Shown: positions 16,616 to 27,006 of the stretch, piece after piece
Layout: each line of letters opens with the position of its first letter
How positions within the stretch are numbered: the stretch's first letter is position 1
NCBI GenBank assembly: GCA_040901445.1
Contig: JBBDYQ010000009.1
Location: 120,648-184,647, forward strand
Length of the DNA stretch: 64,000 nt
Direction of reading: 5' to 3'
Source: Thermoleophilaceae bacterium
Lineage (GTDB): Bacteria > Actinomycetota > Thermoleophilia > Solirubrobacterales > Thermoleophilaceae
Made by a program: the position numbers and the translations under genes
Notes under the pieces: model-generated
The model's input: only the letters and a program-made list of their open reading frames with translations
Told to the model about the DNA's origin: nothing
The model's database searches: none

Positions 16616-17881
16616 ATGAGGAGGGGGATGACCGCGTCCCTGGTGGCGATGGCCGTTGTTCTCACCGGCGCCGGATGCGGCGGTGACGAGGGTGGAGAGG
16701 GCACGCGCGAGCTCACCTGGTTCGTCCCCTTCCAGCCCGGCGGCGCGCTCACCACCCTGTCGGAGCGCTGTTCGCAGGAGTCGAACGGCCGCTACACCAT
16801 CGCGCTCGAGCTGCTGCCCACCGACGCCAGCCAGCAGCGCGAGCAGCTCGTGCGCCGCCTCGGCGCCGAGGACGACTCGATCGACCTGATCGGCATGGAC
16901 GTGATCTGGACCGGCGAGTTCGCCAATGCCGGCTGGATCGCGCCGGTGCCCGGCGACGTCGAGTCTCAGGTCACCGAGAACGTCTTCGAGAGCGTGCTCG
17001 AGACCGCGCGCTTCGAGGGCGAGCTCTACGCGATTCCGGTCTGGTCGAACACGCAGCTGCTCTGGTACCGCAAGGACCGGGTGGACGAGCCGCCGCAAAC
17101 GTGGGACGAGATGATCGACCGCGCGGAGGAGCTGGGGCCGTCCGAGGGGCGCATCCAGGTCCAGGGAAACCGCTACGAGGGCCTCGTGGTGTGGACGAAC
17201 TGGATGATCGAGTCGGCCGGCACCTCGATCCTGGCCGGCCCCGAGGAGCTGGAGCTCGAGCAGGAGCCCACCGAGCGGGCGCTGTCGATCATGGGGCGGC
17301 TCTCGCGCTCGCCCGTGGCCGCCACGAACATCTCCACCTCGACCGAGGACTCGGCGCGGCTCGGCTTCGAGGACGGCTCCTCGGCCTTCATGATCAACTA
17401 CCCGTTCGTCTACCCGTCGGCGGAGTCCAACGCGCCCGACGTGTTCGAGCAGATGGGCGCCGCCAAGCTGCCGCAGGTTGTGAAGGGGGAGGAGAGCGCG
17501 CCCCCGATCGGCGGCATCAATCTCGGCGTGTCCGCGTTCTCGGACAACCAGGAGCGCGCGTTCGAGGCGGCCGAGTGCCTGGTGCAGGCCGAGAACCAGA
17601 TTGAGGTGGCGGAGCTGGAGGGCCTCCCGCCGGTGCGCTCCGACCTCTTCGACGAGCCCGAGATCGAGGAGATCTACCCCGGCTTCGCCTCGCTCATCCG
17701 CGAGTCGATCTCCGACGCCGCACCGCGGCCGTCGCAGTCCCCCGCCTACCAGGACGTGTCGCTGGCCATCCAGCGGTCCGTGCACCCCACCGACGAGATC
17801 GACCCGCAGGACCCCACGCCGACGTATGAGGAGCTGCGCGACAAGCTCGAGCAGGCCGTGGCGCGGGAGGGGCTGCTGTGA
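16616..17881 (+). CDS. Sugar ABC transporter substrate-binding lipoprotein (421 aa)
   Basis: Extracytoplasmic binding protein of the carbohydrate uptake family. Type II signal peptide: [15 protein letters not shown] then lipobox LTGAGCGG, so Cys is lipidated. The body has the family pattern ([20 protein letters not shown], then [16 protein letters not shown]), closest by eye to the trehalose/maltose group such as LpqY. ATG at 16616 gives the basic n-region; ATG at 16628 lies directly after AGGAGGGGG and is the alternative. It is first of four importer genes, with a stop overlapping the next start. Confidence 0.9.
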   Translation: MRRGMTASLVAMAVVLTGAGCGGDEGGEGTRELTWFVPFQPGGALTTLSERCSQESNGRYTIALELLPTDASQQREQLVRRLGAEDDSIDLIGMDVIWTGEFANAGWIAPVPGDVESQVTENVFESVLETARFEGELYAIPVWSNTQLLWYRKDRVDEPPQTWDEMIDRAEELGPSEGRIQVQGNRYEGLVVWTNWMIESAGTSILAGPEELELEQEPTERALSIMGRLSRSPVAATNISTSTEDSARLGFEDGSSAFMINYPFVYPSAESNAPDVFEQMGAAKLPQVVKGEESAPPIGGINLGVSAFSDNQERAFEAAECLVQAENQIEVAELEGLPPVRSDLFDEPEIEEIYPGFASLIRESISDAAPRPSQSPAYQDVSLAIQRSVHPTDEIDPQDPTPTYEELRDKLEQAVAREGLL

Positions 17882-18771
17882 CCGACCGCACCAGGGCCGA
17901 GCGCCGGCTCGGGCTCCTGCTCTGCGCCCCCGCGGTGTTGGCGATGCTGCTGGTCACCGCCTATCCGATCGTCTACGCGGTCGTGCTCTCGCTGCAGGAC
18001 CTCGACCTGCGCTTCCCCGACGAGGGCGGCTTCGTCGGGCTCGACAACTACGTGACCGTGCTCACGTCGGGGCTGTGGTGGCAGAGCGTGTTCAACACGG
18101 CGTTCATCGCCATCGTCTCGGTGTCCATCGAGCTGGTGCTGGGGATGGCCATCGCGCTGGTCATGCACCGGGCCATCTTCGGCCGCGGGCTGGTGCGCAC
18201 GTCCGTGCTGATCCCGTACGGGATCGTGACCGTGGTGGCCGCGTTCGCCTGGTTCTACGCGTTCGATCCCAACACCGGCTTCGTGAACAGCCTGCCGCTG
18301 ATAGCCGACGACAAGGCCTGGTTCGGCGAGCGCTTCAGCTCCTTCGCGGTGATCATCATGGCCGAGGTCTGGAAGACCACGCCGTTCATGGCGCTGCTGC
18401 TGCTCGCGGGCCTGGCCACGATCGACGAGGGGCTGTACGAGGCGGCCAAGGTCGACGGCGCCAGCGCGGTTCAGCGCTTCTTCCGCATCACGCTGCCGCT
18501 GCTCAAGCCGGCTCTGCTGGTGGCGCTGCTGTTCCGCACGCTGGACGCCTTCCGGGTGTTCGACTCGATCTTCGTCATGACCCGCGGAGCGCTGGACACC
18601 GAGTCGATCTCGATCCTCGGCTACAACCAGCTCATCTCGCGGCTCAACCTCGGGCTGGGCTCGGCGGTGTCGGTGCTCATCTTCCTGCTGGTGCTGGCGA
18701 TCGCATCCGTGTTCGTGAAGGGCTTTGGCACCACGGTGCCCCAGGGGCCCGGCGGAAGCGGGAAGAAGTAG
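17878..18771 (+). CDS. Sugar ABC transporter permease, MalF/SugA type (297 aa)
   Basis: Inner-membrane channel subunit with six predicted helices beginning [18 protein letters not shown]. The EAA loop that docks on the ATPase is [20 protein letters not shown] (about residues 184-203). GTG at 17878 overlaps the binding-protein stop (GTGA). Its partner permease begins two bases after its stop. Transport is presumably of a disaccharide; the substrate is inferred from the family only. Confidence 0.93.
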   Translation: MTDRTRAERRLGLLLCAPAVLAMLLVTAYPIVYAVVLSLQDLDLRFPDEGGFVGLDNYVTVLTSGLWWQSVFNTAFIAIVSVSIELVLGMAIALVMHRAIFGRGLVRTSVLIPYGIVTVVAAFAWFYAFDPNTGFVNSLPLIADDKAWFGERFSSFAVIIMAEVWKTTPFMALLLLAGLATIDEGLYEAAKVDGASAVQRFFRITLPLLKPALLVALLFRTLDAFRVFDSIFVMTRGALDTESISILGYNQLISRLNLGLGSAVSVLIFLLVLAIASVFVKGFGTTVPQGPGGSGKK

Positions 18772-18773
18772 CC

Positions 18774-19613
18774 ATGGCGCGCGGCACCAGGGAGTACACG
18801 CTGTGGACGCTGGGCCTGGCCGTGGTCCTCGTGTTCGCGATGGTGCCGGTGCTGTGGCTCGTGTCGCTGTCGCTCAAGTCGCCCGCGACGGTGGGCGACG
18901 GGCGGGTGATCCCGGACGAGTTCACCTTCGACAACTACAGCGCGCTGTTCGAGGGCGGCTTGGACAGCCCGTTCCTGCGGCCGCTGATCAACTCGATCCT
19001 GATCGCGCTGATCGCCACCGTCATCGCGGTCACGCTGGCGTCGTTCACGGCGTACGCGATCGCCCGGCTCGACTTCCCGGGCAAGTTCGCGATCCTGGCG
19101 GGCGCGCTCGCCATCGCCATGTTCCCGCCGATCTCGGTGGTCGGGCCGCTGTTCGACATGTGGCGGGCGCTCGGCCTCTACGACACCTATCCGGGCCTGA
19201 TCATCCCCTACCTCACCTTTGCGCTGCCACTGGCCATCTACGTGCTGGTGGCGTTCTTCCGCGAGATCCCCTGGGAGCTCGAGCAGGCGGCGCAGGTGGA
19301 CGGGGCCACGCCCTACCAGGCGTTCTCCAAGGTGATCCTGCCGCTGGCGGCGCCCGGGGTGTTCACCGCCGCGATCCTCGTCTTCATCTTCGCCTGGAAC
19401 GACTTCGTCTTCGCGATCTCGCTCACCTCGTCGGACGCGTCGCGCACGGTGCCCGCGGCGCTTGCGTTCTTCACCGGGGAGTCCCAGTTCACCGCGCCCA
19501 CGGGCAGCATCGCCGCGGCCGCAGTGCTGGTGACCATCCCGATCATCCTTTTCGTGCTGATCTTCCAGCGCCGGATCGTCGCGGGCCTGACGTCCGGCGC
19601 CGTCAAGGGATAA
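18774..19613 (+). CDS. Sugar ABC transporter permease, MalG/SugB type (279 aa)
   Basis: Second permease. Hydrophobic helices start at residue 10 ([20 protein letters not shown]), and the EAA loop is [20 protein letters not shown]. The MalG-type periplasmic stretch [12 protein letters not shown] is present. ATG at 18774 is two bases after the SugA-type stop. It forms the membrane channel with the preceding gene, energised by the 19623 ATPase. Confidence 0.93.
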   Translation: MARGTREYTLWTLGLAVVLVFAMVPVLWLVSLSLKSPATVGDGRVIPDEFTFDNYSALFEGGLDSPFLRPLINSILIALIATVIAVTLASFTAYAIARLDFPGKFAILAGALAIAMFPPISVVGPLFDMWRALGLYDTYPGLIIPYLTFALPLAIYVLVAFFREIPWELEQAAQVDGATPYQAFSKVILPLAAPGVFTAAILVFIFAWNDFVFAISLTSSDASRTVPAALAFFTGESQFTAPTGSIAAAAVLVTIPIILFVLIFQRRIVAGLTSGAVKG

Positions 19614-19622
19614 GGAGACCCG

Positions 19623-20813
<1,191 letters not shown>

Positions 20814-20820
20814 ACGCCGC

Positions 20821-20840
20821 TCGCCGGGCTCAGCCGGCGA
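20821..20840. terminator. Hairpin between convergent genes after the importer operon
   Basis: TCGCCGG and CCGGCGA pair perfectly around GCTCAG. The stop codon of the minus-strand gene lies in the loop, so the structure can serve both convergent units. Confidence 0.55.
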
Positions 20841-21141
20841 TCAGCGACGGATGGCGGCGGGCCCGCGGATGCAGCGGCTGTGGCCCGCAGGCGGCGAGCA
20901 TCGCCCAGAGCCGCTCGCTCTGGGCGGCGCTCATCCGCTCGGAGCCGAACAGCATCGAGAGCGTCAGCGAGGCGGACTCGAGCAGGCGCTCGCGCTCGGC
21001 CCCCTCTCCGTCGCGCACCAGCAGGAGGCCCTCCGCCGCGTCGCACAGCAGCTCCGCCTCGGCCGGCTCGAGGATCCCGGGTGGGAGCTCGTCGACGGCC
21101 TGGAGGGCTCGCTTGTAGGCGCGGTGGCGTGCGGGGGTCAT
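20830..21141 (-). CDS. Hypothetical helical protein (103 aa)
   Basis: Not recognised. It is soluble and mainly helical (RAYKRALQAVDELPPGI, EAELLCDAAEGLLLVRDG, then ERLWAMLAACG). No metal-binding motif. ATG at 21141 was chosen because the longer start would overlap the divergent ATPase leader; a ribosome site is weak. It shares a 79-base upstream region with the DnaC-like gene, so the two may be co-regulated. Confidence 0.6.
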   Translation of the reverse strand: MTPARHRAYKRALQAVDELPPGILEPAEAELLCDAAEGLLLVRDGEGAERERLLESASLTLSMLFGSERMSAAQSERLWAMLAACGPQPLHPRARRHPSLIAG

Positions 21142-21220
21142 GGTGCCGCTGCCACTACCCCGCAAACAGGGACGAAAACCCGGGCCACGCCGTCGGCCGT
21201 CCGTGCTTGTATCCCGGGGG

Positions 21221-21979
21221 ATGGCCGACCTCGTCTTCGGGCTCAACCCTCACCTCCGCGCGCCGGCCTCCGGCGGCTGCCCCCACGGCGAGTGCGACGG
21301 CTCCGGGTTCGTGCTGGACGAGGACGCCGACGAGGCGCGTCCCTGCCGCTGCCGGCCCGCCCGCGTGGCCGCCGCGCGCAGCGCCAGCCTGGCCCGCACG
21401 ATTCCCGAGAGATACCAGCACGTCGGCTTCGAGCGCTCCCCGGTCACCGAGATGGACCGGATGATCGTGCGCGAGGTCCGCCGCTACTGCGACGCCGTGG
21501 ACCGCCGCCTCGACGAGGGCCGCGGGCTGCTCTTCTACGGGAGCACCGGCACGGGCAAGACCACGCTGGCCATGCTCGTGGCACAGGAGGCCATGCGCCG
21601 CCACCGCACCGTGGCGATCTACGACGCCCCGCGGCTGCTGCGCCGCATCGGCGCCACCTTCCGTCCGGACTCGCGCGAGACCTGGACCGAGCTCATCGAC
21701 CAGATCGAGGCCGTGGACCTGCTCGTGCTCGACGACGTGGCGGTCACCTCCCAGGCGGAATGGGTGCTCGAGCAGTTCTACAGCGTCATCAACCGGCGCT
21801 ACGAGGCTCGCCGCGCGATGGTCGTCACGGCCGACGTGGAGGCCCCCGAGGAGCTCGACAAGAACATCGGGCAGCGGGCGGTGTCGCGCCTGATCGAGAC
21901 CTGCCTCCCGGTCCCGATGTTCGGCCCGGACAACCGGCGTGTGCACGATGCACGTGAGGAAGAGCGGCACGCCGGCTGA
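21221..21979 (+). CDS. DnaC/IstB-like AAA+ ATPase (252 aa)
   Basis: Helicase-loader-type ATPase. An N-terminal Cys cluster (CPHGECDGSG, then CRCRP) resembles the zinc-binding head of DnaI/DnaC proteins; Walker A is GSTGTGKTT near residue 108 and Walker B is DLLVLDDVAV. The arginine finger region is RAVSRLIETC. No IS21 transposase is adjacent, so a replication or repair role is more likely than transposition. ATG at 21221 follows GGGGG. Length is normal. Confidence 0.85.
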   Translation: MADLVFGLNPHLRAPASGGCPHGECDGSGFVLDEDADEARPCRCRPARVAAARSASLARTIPERYQHVGFERSPVTEMDRMIVREVRRYCDAVDRRLDEGRGLLFYGSTGTGKTTLAMLVAQEAMRRHRTVAIYDAPRLLRRIGATFRPDSRETWTELIDQIEAVDLLVLDDVAVTSQAEWVLEQFYSVINRRYEARRAMVVTADVEAPEELDKNIGQRAVSRLIETCLPVPMFGPDNRRVHDAREEERHAG

Positions 21980-21994
21980 CCCCGCCCGCACGGT

Positions 21995-22038
21995 GAACGT
22001 CGCTGGGTGCGCCCCATAGGGGCCGGCGCGCGACGTTC
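21995..22038 (+). terminator. Large hairpin after the DnaC-like gene
   Basis: Outer arms GAACGTCGC and GCGACGTTC are perfect, and an inner stem pairs GCCCC with GGGGC around ATA. It ends three bases before the TAGGGT box of the next gene, so terminator and promoter abut. Confidence 0.65.
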
Positions 22039-22040
22039 GT

Positions 22041-22046
22041 TAGGGT
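22041..22046 (+). promoter_or_regulatory. TAGGGT -10 box, leaderless start of the DoxX-like gene
   Basis: TAGGGT ends seven bases before the ATG at 22054. Confidence 0.5.
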
Positions 22047-22053
22047 CCGGGCC

Positions 22054-22398
22054 ATGCGCCGCTTCGCCGGGGGGCTGTTCATCGTCGCGGGCACCCTTCA
22101 TTTCACCCACACCCATCTGTACGAGGCCATCGTGCCGCCGTACCTGCCCGCCCACCGGGAGCTCGTGTACGCGAGCGGAGTGGCGGAGATCGCCGGGGGC
22201 GCCGGGCTCCTGTCGGAGCGCACCTGCCGGCCGGCCGGCTGGTGGCTCCTGGCCACCCTGGCGGCCGTCTTCCCCGCCAACCTGCACATGGCTCTCAACC
22301 CGGGCGACTACCCACAGATCGCGCCCGCAGCGCTTTGGGCCCGCCTGCCGTTCCAGCTCGTGTTCGCTGCCCTCGTCCTCCAGGCCATGCGCCGATGA
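22054..22398 (+). CDS. DoxX-family membrane protein (114 aa)
   Basis: Four predicted helices: MRRFAGGLFIVAGTLHF, LVYASGVAEIAGGAGLL, WWLLATLAAVFPANLHM and PFQLVFAALVLQAM. The pattern and length match DoxX/YphA membrane proteins, sometimes linked to redox or thiosulfate metabolism. Its stop overlaps the start of a zinc dehydrogenase (ATGA), suggesting joint expression. Confidence 0.75.
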   Translation: MRRFAGGLFIVAGTLHFTHTHLYEAIVPPYLPAHRELVYASGVAEIAGGAGLLSERTCRPAGWWLLATLAAVFPANLHMALNPGDYPQIAPAALWARLPFQLVFAALVLQAMRR

Positions 22399-23576
22399 GG
22401 GCCGTCGTCTGCCAGCACGCCGAGCTTTCGGTCGTCGACCGGCCCGAGGCGGCGCCCGGACGCGGCCAGGTGCGCCTCGAGGTGCTTCGCTGCGGCATAT
22501 GCGGGTCGGACCTGCACGCGCGCCACGGCATCGACGACTGGGCCGAGCTGAGCGAGCGGCTGGGCTACGGGCGCTTCGGCCGCTCCACGCAGCCGGTCGT
22601 CTTCGGCCACGAGTTCTCCGGCCGGGTGGCCGAGTACGGCCCGGGCTGCAAGGGCGACGTGCCGGCGGGTTCCCCCGTCGTCGCGCTGCCGCTAGTCCGG
22701 GCGGACGGCGGCATCGACGCCGTGGGCCTCTCCATGCACGCGCCCGGCGCCTATGCCGAGCAGCTGCTCGTGCAGGAGTCGCTGATGCTGGCGGTGCCCA
22801 ACGGGCTGCCCCCGGACGTCGCGGCGCTCACCGAGCCGATGGCCGTGGCCCACCACGCCGTCCGCCGCGGCGAGGTGGGCAGGCGACAGGTCGCGATCGT
22901 GGTCGGCTGCGGGCCGGTCGGCCTCGGCGTGATCCTGATGCTCAAGGCCCAGGGCGTGCGCACCGTGGTGGCCAGCGACTTCTCGCCGGGCCGGCGCGCG
23001 CTGGCCAGAGCCTGCGGCGCCGACGTGGTGGTGGACCCCGCCGAGGGCTCGCCGTACTCCGCCGCGGGGGACCGGGGCCACCTCGAGGACTTCCCGTCGG
23101 CGGTCGAGCTGGCGGTCGGCACGCGCGAGAAGCTCGGCCGCCTCCCGGTGGGGTGGTGGCACGTCTGGCGCCTCGCGGAGAGGCTCGGAGCGGGTCCCAA
23201 GCACCCGGTGATCTTCGAGTGCGTGGGCGTGCCGGGCGTGATCGAGTCGATCATCGACGGCGCTCCGCTGTTCTCCCGCGTGGTCGTGGCCGGCGTCTGC
23301 GTGGGGCCGGACCGCTTTCGCCCGGCCATGGCCATCAACAAGGAGATCGACCTGCGGTTCGTGCTCGGCTACACGCCGCTGGAGTTCCGCGACACCCTCC
23401 ACATGCTCGCCGAGGGCGAGGTCGACCCCCGCCCGCTGATCACGGGCGAGGTGGGTCTCGACGGCGTGGCGGCGGCGTTCGACGCGCTGGGTGACCCCGA
23501 GGCGCACGCGAAGATCCTGATCGACCCGTCCAGCGCCGCGGCGTCGCCGCAGCCGGCCCTCTACGCGAAGGCGTAG
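22395..23576 (+). CDS. Medium-chain dehydrogenase lacking the structural zinc lobe (393 aa)
   Basis: Zinc-dependent NAD(P) oxidoreductase of the threonine/butanediol dehydrogenase branch. Catalytic ligands Cys36 or 37 (GICGSD) and FGHE are present, as is TEPMAVAHHAV and Rossmann GCGPVGLG. The usual four-Cys structural zinc cluster is absent; its place is taken by GCKGDVPAGS and VRADGGIDAVG. An insertion with HLEDFPSAVELAVG lies after the Rossmann fold. ATG overlaps the DoxX-like stop. Its 3' end overlaps the convergent monooxygenase by 16 bases. Confidence 0.88.
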   Translation: MRAVVCQHAELSVVDRPEAAPGRGQVRLEVLRCGICGSDLHARHGIDDWAELSERLGYGRFGRSTQPVVFGHEFSGRVAEYGPGCKGDVPAGSPVVALPLVRADGGIDAVGLSMHAPGAYAEQLLVQESLMLAVPNGLPPDVAALTEPMAVAHHAVRRGEVGRRQVAIVVGCGPVGLGVILMLKAQGVRTVVASDFSPGRRALARACGADVVVDPAEGSPYSAAGDRGHLEDFPSAVELAVGTREKLGRLPVGWWHVWRLAERLGAGPKHPVIFECVGVPGVIESIIDGAPLFSRVVVAGVCVGPDRFRPAMAINKEIDLRFVLGYTPLEFRDTLHMLAEGEVDPRPLITGEVGLDGVAAAFDALGDPEAHAKILIDPSSAAASPQPALYAKA

Positions 23577-25039
23577 TCCTCGAGCGGGAAGCGCGCGCTG
23601 CGCCACATGGCCTCGACCGTCGTCGAGGCGCGGAACGGCACGTCGCCGTGGGCGTCGAAGTAGTACGAGTTGGCCGTGCCGCAGGTGCCCTGGAAGAAGA
23701 CCTGCCGATGGCGGCGGGCGAGCATCTGCGCGAAGTAGCGGTCATTGGCCTCCCGCCGCACCTCGACCCGGGTGGCGCCCAGCCTCCGGGCCCGCTTCAG
23801 GCAACGGACGATGTGGCGCGACTGGTTCTCGATCAGCGTGAAGTACGACGCCCCGTTGTAGCCGTACGGCCCGAGGATCGTGAAGAGGTTCGGGAAGCCC
23901 GGCACGCTGACGCCCTGGTAGGCCTGATAGCGGTTGGCGGCCCAGAAGGCCTCGAGATCCGCGCCGCCGGCGCCGCGCACGGGGAACGGGGGCATGTTGC
24001 CCGGCTCGAAGACCTTGAAGCCGGTGGCCAGGATGACCACGTCGAAGGGCCCACGCTCACCGTCGGCCGTTCGCACGCCGCTGGGCGTGAACGCGCTGAT
24101 CGGCGCCGTCTCGAGGTGGACGTTGGGCCGGTTGAACGTGCGCAGGTAGTCGTTGGAGAACCCGGGCCGCTTGCATCCCAGGCTGTAGCTGGGCGTCAGC
24201 TTCTCGCGCACCTCCGGATCGCGCACCTGCTCGCGCAGGTGCCGGAGCGCGATCCGGCCGGATGCCTTCGCGACCGGCACGACCGTCGCGTAGTGGGCGG
24301 CCACCGGAAAGGTGAGCTCGACGAGGGCCTGCGAGGCGCCGCGCGCGGCGCGCTGGACCCCCGGCACCGAGCGCAGCGCGCGGCGGACCGCCCGCGGCAT
24401 GGGGCCGTCGAGCTTGGGCAGGCACCAGATCGGAGTGCGCTGGAAGACGGTCAGCTCGGCGACCTCGGGAGCGATGGACGGCACGACCTGCACGGCGGAG
24501 GCCCCGGTTCCGATCAGCGCCACGCGCTTGCCGCGCAGGTCCACGGAGTCGTCCCAGCGTGCGGTGTGCATCGTCGTGCCGCCGAAGGCCTCCAGGCCCG
24601 GGATGTCGGGCGGCTTCGGCTTGGTGAGCACTCCGGTTGCGCCGATCACGTGACGCGCGGCGATCTTCTCGCCGCCGGCGGTCTCGAGTCGCCAGTTGCG
24701 CTCGGCGTCGTCCCACCGGGCCCCCGTCACGGTCGTCTCGAGCCGAAGCCGCGAGCGCAGCCCGAAGCGATCGACGCAGTCCTCGGCGTACGCCTTGAGC
24801 TCGCCGCCCGGCGCGTAGACGCGCGACCAGTCCGGGCGCTGGAAGTAGGAGAACTGGTAGCTGAACGACGGGATGTCGACACCGATGCCTGGATACGTGT
24901 TCCAGTGCCACGCCCCGCCGACGCCGTCACCCTCCTCGATCAACGCAAAGTCGTCGATGCCCGCGCGCGAGAGCGCAGCCGCGGCACCGATCCCGGAGAA
25001 CCCGGCGCCGATGATGGCCACGTCGACGGAGGAAGCCAC
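23561..25039 (-). CDS. Flavin-containing Baeyer-Villiger monooxygenase (492 aa)
   Basis: FAD/NADPH oxygenase converting ketones to esters or lactones. FAD site IIGAGFSGIGAAAAL near residue 8, the fingerprint FGGTTMHTARWD (F-x-G-x3-H-x3-W), then NADPH site LIGTGASAVQ. Another conserved stretch is VVILATGFKVFEPGNMP. Length is normal. GTG at 25039 follows TAGGAT by seven bases. Substrate unknown; cyclic or steroid ketones are usual for the family. Confidence 0.92.
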   Translation of the reverse strand: MASSVDVAIIGAGFSGIGAAAALSRAGIDDFALIEEGDGVGGAWHWNTYPGIGVDIPSFSYQFSYFQRPDWSRVYAPGGELKAYAEDCVDRFGLRSRLRLETTVTGARWDDAERNWRLETAGGEKIAARHVIGATGVLTKPKPPDIPGLEAFGGTTMHTARWDDSVDLRGKRVALIGTGASAVQVVPSIAPEVAELTVFQRTPIWCLPKLDGPMPRAVRRALRSVPGVQRAARGASQALVELTFPVAAHYATVVPVAKASGRIALRHLREQVRDPEVREKLTPSYSLGCKRPGFSNDYLRTFNRPNVHLETAPISAFTPSGVRTADGERGPFDVVILATGFKVFEPGNMPPFPVRGAGGADLEAFWAANRYQAYQGVSVPGFPNLFTILGPYGYNGASYFTLIENQSRHIVRCLKRARRLGATRVEVRREANDRYFAQMLARRHRQVFFQGTCGTANSYYFDAHGDVPFRASTTVEAMWRSARFPLEDYAFA

Positions 25040-25046
25040 GCGGGAG

Positions 25047-25052
25047 ATCCTA
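25047..25052 (-). promoter_or_regulatory. TAGGAT -10 box, leaderless start of the monooxygenase gene
   Basis: TAGGAT on the minus strand ends seven bases before the GTG at 25039 and shares bases with the stop codon of the upstream gene. Confidence 0.45.
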
Positions 25053-25898
25053 CGTCCGGCGGCCGCGCAGGTGCTCCAGCACGCCCGGGTCCCACTCGTG
25101 CGTGCGCAGGAAGCGGTAGCGGTCGCAGGCGATGGCCATGTAGCGCTCGGTCTCGGTGCCCGGGCCGCCGAGCATGCCGGCCTCGCGCAGCATGGCGATC
25201 ACCGGGCGGTATTCCTCCTCGAGCCAGGCGCGGGCCACCTCCTCGCGGTTCATCAGCCCGCCACGGTCCTGCATGGCGCGGAAGCCCCAGGCCTCCACCG
25301 CCTCCGCGAGGTCGCCGTAGGCCCACTCGTCCGACACCCGCACCTCCGCGCGGGCGTCCGCCGGCAGCGGCACCCGCTCCGCGAACAGGCGCTCGTGGCC
25401 CTTGAACGGAAGGTCGCCGAGCCGGATCTCCCGACCTGGCCCGATTTTGGTGCGCACCACCGTCACGTACGCGTCGATATGCGCGTGCCCGAGCGCACCG
25501 GCCACCGACACGCGGTGATGGCCGTCCTCAACGAAGTGCAGCGTCCCGATCCGCTTCACCGAGATCGGAGGGAAGCTCTCCCCCCGGCGCGCGGCGGCGG
25601 CAAGGCGCTCCCAGCGCTGCCGCACGCTGCGCGAGGTGGGCCGGAACCTGCGGTCGAAGTCCTTCGAACGGTCCACCGTGCCGACGATGGAGTCGAGCTC
25701 GATCGAGTGCATCCCGGCGCGGCGCTCGCCGGCGTGGCCGAGCGCCGCCACGACCTCCTCGAAGGGCAGGATCATGTCGACGTCGTCCGGCTCGCGGCGG
25801 AGCCGGTTGGCCAGCTGCCGGAGCGCGCGGCGACGGCGCATCCGGCCGAAGTCCGACTGCGCGTCCTGGGTTGGAAAGCCCGTGTCGAAGCGCGCCAC
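25050..25898 (-). CDS. ParB-like nuclease/NTPase-domain protein (282 aa)
   Basis: The central third carries a ParB/sulfiredoxin-type fold: ISVKRIGTLHFVEDGHHR, then SVAGALGHAHIDAYVTVV, where GHHR is the family's nucleotide-binding GxxR-like box. The C-terminal half is helical with WGFRAMQDRGG and EEEYRPVIAMLREAG. Such free-standing ParB-domain proteins are usually not chromosome segregators; no ParA is nearby. GTG at 25898 is the best start, since upstream codons run into the divergent epimerase leader. The function is unknown. Confidence 0.75.
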   Translation of the reverse strand: MARFDTGFPTQDAQSDFGRMRRRRALRQLANRLRREPDDVDMILPFEEVVAALGHAGERRAGMHSIELDSIVGTVDRSKDFDRRFRPTSRSVRQRWERLAAAARRGESFPPISVKRIGTLHFVEDGHHRVSVAGALGHAHIDAYVTVVRTKIGPGREIRLGDLPFKGHERLFAERVPLPADARAEVRVSDEWAYGDLAEAVEAWGFRAMQDRGGLMNREEVARAWLEEEYRPVIAMLREAGMLGGPGTETERYMAIACDRYRFLRTHEWDPGVLEHLRGRRT

Positions 25899-25953
25899 GT
25901 GCTCATGATGCCACTCCCCGTTTGACGGGCTCGCGCGGGGGCAGGTGACGGCC

Positions 25954-27006
25954 ATGAGGGTCGTCGTCACCGGCGCTACGGGCAATGTGGGCACCAGCGT
26001 GCTGCGCTCGCTGGCGAGCGAGCCCGCGGTCGACCGGGTGATCGGGTTGGCGCGCCGGCTGCCCTCGCTCGACCTTGCCAAGACCGAGTGGGTGGCCGCC
26101 GACGTGGCCACGAGCGACCTGAAGCCCTGCTTCGAGGGCGCCGACGCCGTGATCCACCTCGCCTGGCTCATCCAGCCCTCGCGCAACGTCGCGGCCGCCC
26201 AGCGGACCAACGTGGAGGGCAGCCTGCGGGTGTTCCGCGCGGCGGCAGCGGCCGGTGTGCCCCGGCTCGTGCATGCGTCGTCGGTGGGTGCCTACTCGCC
26301 CGGCCCCAAGGACCGGCGCGTGGACGAGACCTGGCCCACCAACGGCATCGCCTCCTCCTTCTACGCGCGCCACAAGGCCGAGGTGGAGCGGCTGCTCGAC
26401 CGCTTCGAGGCCGAGCATCCCGAGATCCGCGTGGTGCGGCTGCGCACGGCGCTCGTCTTCAAGTACCGCGCCGCCAGCGAGATCCGCCGCCTCTTCGCCG
26501 GGCCGCTGCTGCCCGGCCGGCTCGTGAGCCCCGCGCTGATCCCGGTGGTGCCCGACGTGGAACGGCTCGTGTTCCAGGCCGTGCACGCCCACGACGCGGG
26601 GGACGCGTACCGCCTCGCGGTGGTCGACGACGACGCTCGCGGCGCCTTCAACATCGCGGGGGAGCCCGTGCTCGACCCTCGGGAGCTGGGCCGCCTGCTC
26701 GGCGCCCGCCCCGTGCGCGTCCCGGCGTCCGTCCTGCGCACCGGCGCGGCGGTCTCCTGGCGGCTGCGCCTGCAGCCGAGCCCGGAGGGCTGGGTGGACA
26801 TGGCTCTGGCCGTGCCGCTGATGGACACGACCCGGGCCCGCGAGCAGCTCGGCTGGGCCCCCCAGCGCTCCTCCGGCGACGCCCTGCTCGAGCTCATGCG
26901 CGGGATGCGCGACGGCGCCGGGTTCCAGACGCCGCCGCTCGAGCCGGGCGGCGCCGGCCCGATGCGAGCGCGGGAGTTCCTCTCCGGCGTCGGAGCGAAG
27001 AACTAG
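25954..27006 (+). CDS. NAD-dependent epimerase/dehydratase, extended SDR (350 aa)
   Basis: Rossmann enzyme acting on a nucleotide sugar or similar substrate. NAD site VVVTGATGNVGTSVL at the N-terminus, active-site SSVGAY and Tyr-Lys in FYARHKAEVE (Y-x3-K). ATG at 25954 gives the canonical MRVVVTGATG start; GTG at 25945 is the alternative and has GGGGG close by. Its stop overlaps the convergent phosphoribosyltransferase by four bases. The substrate is not determined. Confidence 0.88.
   Translation: MRVVVTGATGNVGTSVLRSLASEPAVDRVIGLARRLPSLDLAKTEWVAADVATSDLKPCFEGADAVIHLAWLIQPSRNVAAAQRTNVEGSLRVFRAAAAAGVPRLVHASSVGAYSPGPKDRRVDETWPTNGIASSFYARHKAEVERLLDRFEAEHPEIRVVRLRTALVFKYRAASEIRRLFAGPLLPGRLVSPALIPVVPDVERLVFQAVHAHDAGDAYRLAVVDDDARGAFNIAGEPVLDPRELGRLLGARPVRVPASVLRTGAAVSWRLRLQPSPEGWVDMALAVPLMDTTRAREQLGWAPQRSSGDALLELMRGMRDGAGFQTPPLEPGGAGPMRAREFLSGVGAKN

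Noticed and set aside
21221..21979. IS21-type IstB transposition helper
   Set aside because: No istA, no terminal repeats; the Cys-rich head fits a DnaC/DnaI loader better.
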